The position numbers and the translations under genes were made by a program. Under the pieces are notes generated by a model. The model had not been told where the DNA came from, ran no database searches, and worked only from the letters and a program-made list of their open reading frames with translations. From NCBI GenBank assembly GCA_035699465.1, contig DASSPT010000158.1, positions 1 through 15,692 on the forward strand: a stretch of 15,692 bases of DNA. The letters are read 5' to 3'. Source of the stretch: JAICNR01 sp035699465 (lineage in GTDB: Bacteria > Gemmatimonadota > Gemmatimonadetes > JACCXV01 > JAHWKZ01). This document shows positions 1-5,693 of the stretch, in pieces. Within the stretch, counting starts at the first letter, position 1, and the number at the start of each line of letters is the position of its first letter.

Positions 1-700
1 TGTGATTGAACATCTCGTCCTTGGCGCGCGAGTACTCAAGCCACCTGGATCGCGCTTCTAGGTCCATCGGGCTCAGCTTCCAGCGCTTCAGGGGATCCTC
101 CATCCGCGCCTGGAACCGCTTCTCCTGCTCCTCCTCGCTCACCGAGAACCAGTACTTGATGAGGATGATCCCGTCACGGATCAGCATCTGCTCGAATTCG
201 GGGCAGGCGCGCAGGAACTCCTCGTACTCCTCCTCGGTGCAGTACCCCATGACGCGCTCGACACCGGCGCGGTTGTACCAGCTGCGGTCGAAGAGGACCA
301 TCTCGCCCGCGGCGGGGAGGTGGGCGACGTAGCGCTGGAAGTACCACTGCGAACGCTCCCGCTTGGTGGGGGCAGGGAGCGCGACCACCTTCACGATCCT
401 GGGGTTTAGCCGTTCGACGATCCGCTTGATTACCCCACCCTTGCCCGCCGTGTCCCGGCCCTCGAAGACCACGATCACCTTGAGGCCCTCGTGCCGGATC
501 CACTCCTGCAGCTTGGCGAGCTCGAGCTGCAGGCGCGCGAGCTCGCGCTCGTAGACCTTGTTCCGGATCTTGGTCCGCGGCTCGTCTACCGCCTTGTCCT
601 TCTTCGGCTTCTTCTTGTCCTTCTTCTTCGGGCCCTCGTTCTCGGATCCGGTGGCGACGGCGGTCGCCCCGCGGCCCGGCGATCGGTCAGCGTGTTTCAT
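1..700 (-). CDS. ppk2: Polyphosphate kinase 2 (PPK2) family protein, 3' part off the window
   Basis: The enzyme transfers phosphate between polyphosphate and nucleotides in the cytoplasm. The 233 visible residues start at an ATG with GAGG upstream and run off the left edge, so the C-terminus is missing; family members are usually about 260-300 residues. Visible are a Walker A loop, EGRDTAGKGG (80-89), a Walker B region with FDRSWYNRAGVE (137-148), and the lid segment KRWKLSPMDLEA (205-216). This pattern is typical of single-domain PPK2 proteins, probably the subgroup acting on nucleoside diphosphates (inferred from the lid motif). An N-terminal extension is very Lys-rich (residues 25-36). The gene follows two thymidylate-kinase-like genes and a Ppx/GppA gene on the same strand, 102 bases after the last, and may have its own promoter in that gap. 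Confidence 0.93.
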   Translation of the reverse strand, partial: MKHADRSPGRGATAVATGSENEGPKKKDKKKPKKDKAVDEPRTKIRNKVYERELARLQLELAKLQEWIRHEGLKVIVVFEGRDTAGKGGVIKRIVERLNPRIVKVVALPAPTKRERSQWYFQRYVAHLPAAGEMVLFDRSWYNRAGVERVMGYCTEEEYEEFLRACPEFEQMLIRDGIILIKYWFSVSEEEQEKRFQARMEDPLKRWKLSPMDLEARSRWLEYSRAKDEMFNH

Positions 701-752
701 GCGCTAGATCCTCGGAGATCGGGGGGTTCGGGCGTGTTGCTGGGAGCCACAG

Positions 753-781
753 AGGATCGATTTCCGGCGACCGAAAGTCAA
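753..781 (-). promoter_or_regulatory. Candidate promoter for ppk2
   Basis: In the 102-base gap before ppk2 the minus strand carries TTGACT, 17 bases, then GATCCT. The -35 box is good (5 of 6) but the -10 box is poor (3 of 6). It could allow ppk2 to be expressed apart from the upstream kinase genes. Weak evidence; no start site is known. Confidence 0.3.
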
Positions 782-802
782 ATCCGCGGTGCGGGGGCCG
801 GA

Positions 803-1510
803 CTAGTCCTCCCGGGGGGTCGTGAATCCGGTAAGGACCCGGTCGATCCGGGACTTCAAGTCCTCGTGGATGTCCAGAATCGAGCGATCGCCGTCGACGC
901 GCTCGATGGAGAAGCGGGACATCAGCGGCTCGAACTGCCCGCGCATGGCCTCCTGATACACCATGAAGCTCCGATACCAGTCCCGCGCCAGGCCGAGGTC
1001 CATGCCGGATTCCCAGTAGTCGAGCTCGCCGCGGGAGGAGAGGGTGCGGTCCAGGATGTTCTCGGCGGAAGTGTCCAGCAGGTACACGGCGTCCGGCACG
1101 ACGGCCATCGAGTAGAGAGGCTCGAGCCACTCGAACGGGGCGCCCCGCACCATGTCCCTGGCCATGGGGGTGTAGATGTACCGGTCGGCGAGCACGACGG
1201 TGCCGGCCCGCAGCGCGGGGAGGATGCGGTTCTCGAGCTGGTCGTAGAAATCGGTCGCGTAGAAGAGCGCCATGGTGCGCGGGCTCATCACGTTGCCGTT
1301 CTTGGCCTGCTCGAGCTCGTTGGCTACGAGCTTGCTGCGCTTCAGGCCCATCTGCTCGACGGCGAACCCCAGCTGCTCGAGCCAGCGCGACAGGAGCCAG
1401 ATCTGGGTCGAGCGTCCGGACGAGTCCGGCCCTTCCAGGACGATGAGAAGTCCGCCCAGCTCCTCCATGTCGATGCCGGGAATCGTGTGGCGGTACGTCC
1501 GATGGCTCAC
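803..1510 (-). CDS. Thymidylate kinase-like protein with altered P-loop (second of a tandem pair)
   Basis: A P-loop nucleoside monophosphate kinase of the dTMP kinase family, 235 residues. The P-loop is EGPDSSGRST (26-35): the usual catalytic Lys of GxxxxGK[ST] is Arg33. The family's DR(Y/H) motif is present as DRYIYT (109-114), and YWESGMDLGLARD (165-177) lies where the LID helix is expected. The start chosen is GTG at 1510, which overlaps the stop of the upstream kinase gene by four bases and implies translational coupling; an ATG at 1468 would remove 14 residues. The upstream neighbour is a paralogue with an intact P-loop. The Arg substitution makes true dTMP kinase activity uncertain. It may phosphorylate another substrate, be regulatory, or pair with the intact paralogue. 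Confidence 0.85.
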   Translation of the reverse strand: MSHRTYRHTIPGIDMEELGGLLIVLEGPDSSGRSTQIWLLSRWLEQLGFAVEQMGLKRSKLVANELEQAKNGNVMSPRTMALFYATDFYDQLENRILPALRAGTVVLADRYIYTPMARDMVRGAPFEWLEPLYSMAVVPDAVYLLDTSAENILDRTLSSRGELDYWESGMDLGLARDWYRSFMVYQEAMRGQFEPLMSRFSIERVDGDRSILDIHEDLKSRIDRVLTGFTTPRED

Positions 1511-2241
1511 CACTCGCCCTCGGCGTCGATCAGGTCCTCCTCGAAGACGGGCGGCGGGATGCCGTACTGGTCGTGGACCACGCGCTCGATCCGGGACGGG
1601 TATGCGCTCAGGTCGATCCGTTCCTGGATGAGCTTTCGCGCGGCCTGCTGCTGGTGGTGGATGGGGAGCGTGGCGTCCATGGTCACGAATTCGAACTCCT
1701 CGACCATCTCGGCGTAATTCCTCGTGATCCGGTCCTGGAAGATCCGGAAGCCCTCCCGAAGGTCCAGCGAGAGCCCGAGGTCCATTCCGGCCTCGAAGTA
1801 GTTGGGCTCCTTGCGGGACTTCGTCAGCCGGTCCAGCGCAGTCTCCACGGGAACGTGATACCAGAATGTGATGTCCGGGGGCTGGGCGAAGCCGTAGACC
1901 TCGCGCAGCCAGGCGGGGTCGCAACCCCGCGCCTTGTCGCGCGCGTAGGAGGTGTAGACGTAGCGGTCGCACAGAACGATGTAGCCCGCCTTCAGCATCG
2001 GCAGGATCTGACGCTCGTAGCGGTCGGCGAAGTCGGTTGCGTGGATCAGACAGAACGTCGTGGGGGTCAGGAGCAACCGGCGTTTGGCCTTTTTCGTGGC
2101 TTCCATGACCAGCGGGCTCGAGTTCCACTCGCTGAAGAAGACGCGGCACCCCAGCCCGGTAAGCCACTTGTGCAACAGGTCGATCTGCGTCGACTTGCCC
2201 GATCCGTCCACCCCTTCGACGGCGATCAGGCGGCCTGGCAT
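1507..2241 (-). CDS. tmk: Thymidylate kinase (dTMP kinase family), first of a tandem pair
   Basis: Expected to phosphorylate dTMP to dTDP with ATP in the cytoplasm. The 244 residues show a canonical P-loop, EGVDGSGKST (9-18), the DRY motif in CDRYVYTSYARD (91-102), and a LID-region segment, NYFEAGMDLGLSLD (147-160). It is longer than typical dTMP kinases (about 205-215), with an extra C-terminal tail of about 35 residues. The ATG at 2241 is preferred because TGAGGT lies 7 bases upstream, overlapping the stop of the Ppx/GppA gene; an ATG at 2265 would add 8 residues and overlap that gene by 14 bases. Its own stop overlaps the GTG of the next kinase. A nucleotide-kinase role is near certain; the exact base specificity is inferred from family. 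Confidence 0.88.
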   Translation of the reverse strand: MPGRLIAVEGVDGSGKSTQIDLLHKWLTGLGCRVFFSEWNSSPLVMEATKKAKRRLLLTPTTFCLIHATDFADRYERQILPMLKAGYIVLCDRYVYTSYARDKARGCDPAWLREVYGFAQPPDITFWYHVPVETALDRLTKSRKEPNYFEAGMDLGLSLDLREGFRIFQDRITRNYAEMVEEFEFVTMDATLPIHHQQQAARKLIQERIDLSAYPSRIERVVHDQYGIPPPVFEEDLIDAEGEW

Positions 2242-2248
2242 GTCGTGG

Positions 2249-2254
2249 ACCTCA
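2249..2254 (-). promoter_or_regulatory. Ribosome binding site deciding the tmk start
   Basis: TGAGGT lies 7 bases before the ATG at 2241 and contains the TGA stop of the preceding Ppx/GppA gene. This favours re-initiation at 2241 over the upstream ATG at 2265, whose leader has only a poor GGTGAG-like match. Confidence 0.5.
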
Positions 2255-3832
2255 GGGGAGTTCATTTCTCACCGCCTCGTTGGCGAGGACGATCTCGAGG
2301 CCGAATGTCTTCTCGAACAGCGCCTTCTTGCGCTCCAGCGCCCAGCGCTCGAGCTCGAAATCGCCCTCTCCCTCGAGCTCGATCTCCATGTGCTCGTCGT
2401 CCAGCTCGATCGCGAGGTCGCGGACGTTCTGGACGTGCTCCCGGTCGAAGGCGTCGGCGACCCGCAGGATAGCCGAGAGTTTCGTGACGCGCTCCCGGTC
2501 CTCCTCGGACAGCCCCTCGAAGGGCGGGTGCTTCGTGGAGGGATCGGCGCGCCGGTGGTAGCGGGCCACATTGGCGACGAGCTCCACTTCGTCCAGGTCG
2601 AGGCCGGGAAGCTCCGATTCCGATATCAGATAGTAGGAGTGCTTGTGGTGGCGCTTGTAGGCGATCCGCTGGCCGATGTCGTGAAGGATCGCCGCAGCCA
2701 CGAGGATCTCACGATCCCTCTCGTCGAGGTCATGGTCTTCGGCGAGGGTGTCGAAGAGGAGCTCCGAGAGGCGGGCCACGTGGACGCCGTGCTGCTCCTC
2801 GAAATGAAAGCGCCGGCCTAGCGCCACGGCCCCGGCCACCACCTCGCGCGCCCGCCGCTTTCCGTGTCCCTCCCCACCCGTCACGTCGTCGACCAGGTCG
2901 ATCATCGCACCCTCCTTGACGCCCACGTTGGGGACATGGATCCGGGTGACTCCGAAGCGCTCGGCGAGCCGCGCATAGATCATAGCCGCCGGCACGATCA
3001 CGTCGGCGCGGTTCTCGCGGAGCTCGAACTCCTCGATTCGCTCCTCGATCGTCATCCCGCTCAGCGTCTCGATCGCCTTCTTCAGATCGTCCAGGTCGAG
3101 GAGGTAGACTCCGTCATCGTCGGGGCTCGCGCCCGCCACACGGGCGAGGTCGTCGATGTTGCCGCCGGTGGCGATGTACCCCGCGACCTGTGGACGTTCT
3201 CCGAAGGAGTCGAATCGGAGTCCGGCGACGTATTCGTCCAGAAGCCTCCGGATTCGATCCGCTCCGCCGGTGGCGCTGCGGAACTCCTCCAGCAGCCGGA
3301 CAGTGCCGATGGCGAACGATTCCAGGGTCTTGATCCCCTCGCCGTCGACGATCGCGATCTCGAGGCTCCCGCCGCCCAGGTCGGCCATGAGCCAGAGACC
3401 GTCCCCCATAGGAACCCGGGTCCGGGCGGCCTGGTGTACGAGCCGTGCCTCCTCGGCGCCGGAGATCACCTCCAGCCGGAGACCGGTTTGCTCCCGCACC
3501 AGCTTCACGAGCGCGCGCCGATTGCCGCTCTCCCGGACCGCGCTCGTTGCGACCGCCCGGTAGTGGCGGACGTCCCGCTCCGCCAGGGCGTCCCGGAATC
3601 GCGCCATGACGGCCACTGCCGCGTCCATCGCCTCCTCGGACAGGAGCCCGCCCTCCGATACGCGATCCGCGAGCCGGACGGGTACCCGCTCGCTGACCAG
3701 GGCGGTCCATGTCGTTGGCGCGATGAAATCCGCGACCACGAACCGGATCGCGTTGGACCCCATGTCCACGACGCCGACCCGCAGGGGAAAGCCCGGGGAG
3801 AGGTCGGGGGGAGCGGAGCGCCTGTCCTGCAT
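2252..3832 (-). CDS. Ppx/GppA family phosphatase with C-terminal HD domain
   Basis: Exopolyphosphatase or guanosine pentaphosphate phosphatase family; it hydrolyses terminal phosphates of polyphosphate or pppGpp. The 526 residues match the length of E. coli Ppx/GppA. Visible motifs are the ASKHA phosphate-1 loop DMGSNAIR (23-30), ATSAVRES (95-102), ISGAEEAR (123-130) with the likely catalytic Glu, the phosphate-2 loop DLGGGSLE (151-158), and GGNIDDL (223-229). A C-terminal HD-type domain (about 325-480) holds LHDIGQR (383-389) and HKHSYY (396-401). The start ATG has GGAG 7 bases upstream; longer readings into the divergent gatC region lack support. It heads a minus-strand cluster with two nucleotide kinases and PPK2, which favours a polyphosphate role over pppGpp, but sequence alone cannot separate the two. 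Confidence 0.9.
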   Translation of the reverse strand: MQDRRSAPPDLSPGFPLRVGVVDMGSNAIRFVVADFIAPTTWTALVSERVPVRLADRVSEGGLLSEEAMDAAVAVMARFRDALAERDVRHYRAVATSAVRESGNRRALVKLVREQTGLRLEVISGAEEARLVHQAARTRVPMGDGLWLMADLGGGSLEIAIVDGEGIKTLESFAIGTVRLLEEFRSATGGADRIRRLLDEYVAGLRFDSFGERPQVAGYIATGGNIDDLARVAGASPDDDGVYLLDLDDLKKAIETLSGMTIEERIEEFELRENRADVIVPAAMIYARLAERFGVTRIHVPNVGVKEGAMIDLVDDVTGGEGHGKRRAREVVAGAVALGRRFHFEEQHGVHVARLSELLFDTLAEDHDLDERDREILVAAAILHDIGQRIAYKRHHKHSYYLISESELPGLDLDEVELVANVARYHRRADPSTKHPPFEGLSEEDRERVTKLSAILRVADAFDREHVQNVRDLAIELDDEHMEIELEGEGDFELERWALERKKALFEKTFGLEIVLANEAVRNELP

Positions 3833-3883
3833 GAGATGTCTCCGCCGGTGGACGGTTCCGGGCTGCGATCGGGACTTGAAGAT

Positions 3884-3905
3884 ACTCCGATTGTGTGTCC
3901 GGAGT
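3884..3905. repeat. Inverted repeat between divergent Ppx/GppA and gatC genes
   Basis: ACTCCG and its complement CGGAGT are separated by 10 bases in the 128-base divergent intergenic region. The flanks extend the symmetry imperfectly: GATAC precedes the left arm and TATC follows the right one after two extra bases. It could be an operator for either direction or a chance hairpin. No convincing -35/-10 pair with normal spacing was found on either strand here. Confidence 0.35.
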
Positions 3906-3960
3906 GTATCGGGAGCTCGCTGCCTGGGCGGCGGGGCGCCGACCTCTATCTTTCCGCCCC

Positions 3961-4239
3961 GTGACCGTATCTCCGGAGGACGTCCGCCACATCGCACGAC
4001 TGGCCCGCCTGGAACTGACCGACGAGGAAGTCGAGCGGTTCCGCCGCGAGCTGTCGACCATCCTCGCCTATGTCGAGAAGCTGGAGCAGCTCGAGCCCGG
4101 CTCCGCCCCCGAGCCGGGAAAGCCCGACCAGCCTCTGCGCCAGGACACGCTCGCCGAGTGGCCGGACGTGACCCCGCTCCACGAAGCGGCGCCCGATTTC
4201 GAAGCCGGGTTCTTCCGCGTTCCGCGGGTGATCGAGTGA
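3961..4239 (+). CDS. gatC: Asp-tRNA(Asn)/Glu-tRNA(Gln) amidotransferase subunit C
   Basis: The small subunit that holds GatA and GatB together in the GatCAB amidotransferase, which converts mischarged Asp-tRNA(Asn) or Glu-tRNA(Gln) to the amidated form. The 92 residues are of normal size (about 95). They show the family N-terminus VSPEDVRHIARLARLELTDE (3-22), the LSTILAYVEKLEQL helix (31-44), and the C-terminal extended strand ending in EAGFFRVPRVIE. The start is GTG at 3961, where family similarity begins; a GTG at 3895 would add 22 unrelated residues. There is no clear Shine-Dalgarno sequence. The stop overlaps the GTG of gatA by four bases. Identification is firm because gatA follows directly. 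Confidence 0.94.
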   Translation: MTVSPEDVRHIARLARLELTDEEVERFRRELSTILAYVEKLEQLEPGSAPEPGKPDQPLRQDTLAEWPDVTPLHEAAPDFEAGFFRVPRVIE

Positions 4240-5693
4240 GCCCGGGGCATCTGCCCACCGCGGCCGCACTCGCCCGAGCCGTGCATGCGCGTGAAACGAG
4301 CGCGGAGAGCGCCGTCGAGGCCGCCCTCGCGCGCGCGGAGGAGATCGAGCCGCTGCACGCGTTCCTGTCGCTCCGCGGGGAGGCCGCCCGGGCGGAGGCC
4401 GCGGAGGTCGATCGGCGGGTGGCCGACGGGGACGCCGACGAGCTTCCGCTCGCTGGCGTACCGGTCGCGGTCAAGGACAACATCGCGGTGGCGGGGGGCC
4501 CGACGACCTGCGGCTCGCGTCTCCTCGAGCCCTACGTCTCGCCATTCGACGCCACCGCGATCGCCCGGCTGCGTGAGGCCGGCGCGATCGTGATCGGGAA
4601 GACGAACCTCGACGAGTTCGCGATGGGCTCCTCCACGGAGAACTCCGCGTTCGGCCCGTCGCGTAACCCCCACGATCCCACCCGGGTGCCGGGAGGCTCG
4701 TCGGGGGGATCCGTCGTGGCGGTGGCGGGCGGCTGCGTGCCGGTGGCGTTGGGGAGCGAGACGGGAGGCTCGGTGCGTCAGCCGGCCGCCTTCTGCGGAA
4801 CGGTCGGGGTCAAGCCCACGTACGGGCGGGTCTCCCGTTACGGGCTGGTCGCGTTCGGATCGAGCCTCGACCAGATCGGGACGGTGGGATCGACGGTCGA
4901 GGACGCCGCGCTCGCCCTCACCGTGATCGCCGGGTCCGACCCCCACGACGCCACGTCATCGCCAGAGCCGGTCGCGGCCCTGAGCGCGGGACTCGACGAC
5001 GCCGACCCCGCCGGCATCCGGATCGGCTGGCCCGCCGAATACTTCGGCGCGGGGCTGGACCCGGCGATCCTCGCCGCCTGCGAGGCCGCACGCGACCGGC
5101 TGGCGGCGGCGGGAGCGGAGATCGTCGAGGTGTCGCTGCCCCACTCTCCGTACGGCATCGCCGTCTACTATACGGTCGCGATCGCGGAGGCGTCCTCGAA
5201 CCTCGCCCGCTACGACGGCGTGCGGTACGGCTTCCGCGCGCAGTCGAACGAGCTGTCGTCGATGTACCTGAAGACCCGGGCCGCGTTCGGCGCGGAGCTC
5301 AAGCGGCGGATCATGCTCGGCACCTACGTGCTGTCGGCCGGCTACTACGAGGCGTTCTACGGAAAGGGGACGGCGGTCCGGGCGCGGATCCGGGCCGATT
5401 TCGAGGATGCGTTCCAGCGCGTGGACGCGATCCTGACGCCCACGACCCCGACACCCGCGTTCCCGATCGGCGAGAAGGCCGAAGACCCGCTCGCCATGTA
5501 CCTGAACGACATCTACACGGTGAGCGCGAACCTGGCCGGGATCCCGGCTATCTCGCTGCCCTGGGGGAAGACCCCCGCCCGGCCGGATCGTCCCGCGCTG
5601 CCGATCGGGGTCCAGCTCATGGGACCGGACTTCGCCGAGCGGCGGCTGTTCGAGATCGCGCGATTCCTGGAGCGGGAGGCGCCCGAGGCGTGA
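4236..5693 (+). CDS. gatA: Asp-tRNA(Asn)/Glu-tRNA(Gln) amidotransferase subunit A
   Basis: The amidase subunit, which hydrolyses glutamine and passes ammonia to GatB. The 485 residues equal the usual family length. The amidase-signature catalytic set is complete: Lys80 in VAVKDNI, cis-Ser155 in PGGSSGGS (152-159), and Ser179 in GSETGGSVRQPA (173-184). The positions are one residue from those of the well-studied S. aureus enzyme. The start GTG at 4236 is set by the four-base overlap with gatC. The stop TGA in turn overlaps the GTG of the adenylate cyclase gene, so gatC, gatA and the cyclase gene form one translationally coupled series. gatB lies about 2.5 kb downstream instead of directly after gatA. 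Confidence 0.96.
   Translation: MSPGHLPTAAALARAVHARETSAESAVEAALARAEEIEPLHAFLSLRGEAARAEAAEVDRRVADGDADELPLAGVPVAVKDNIAVAGGPTTCGSRLLEPYVSPFDATAIARLREAGAIVIGKTNLDEFAMGSSTENSAFGPSRNPHDPTRVPGGSSGGSVVAVAGGCVPVALGSETGGSVRQPAAFCGTVGVKPTYGRVSRYGLVAFGSSLDQIGTVGSTVEDAALALTVIAGSDPHDATSSPEPVAALSAGLDDADPAGIRIGWPAEYFGAGLDPAILAACEAARDRLAAAGAEIVEVSLPHSPYGIAVYYTVAIAEASSNLARYDGVRYGFRAQSNELSSMYLKTRAAFGAELKRRIMLGTYVLSAGYYEAFYGKGTAVRARIRADFEDAFQRVDAILTPTTPTPAFPIGEKAEDPLAMYLNDIYTVSANLAGIPAISLPWGKTPARPDRPALPIGVQLMGPDFAERRLFEIARFLEREAPEA

Noticed and set aside
491..1717. Long plus-strand open frame (408 codons) opposite the second Tmk-like gene
   Set aside because: It is antisense to well-supported kinase and PPK2 genes, has a low-complexity Leu/Arg/Val/Gly/His composition typical of GC-rich shadow frames, and shows no family motif.
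1511..2167. In-frame upstream extension of the second Tmk-like protein (to 454 residues)
   Set aside because: The added part is an out-of-frame reading of the first tmk gene; real similarity starts near the GTG at 1510.
3606..4235. Upstream extension of gatA
   Set aside because: It would overlap gatC and the Ppx/GppA gene out of frame; the GTG at 4236 gives the normal family length and catalytic positions.
3833..4483. In-frame upstream extension of the Ppx/GppA gene (to 743 residues)
   Set aside because: It would run antisense through gatC and into gatA and is low complexity; a good start with a ribosome binding site exists at 3832.
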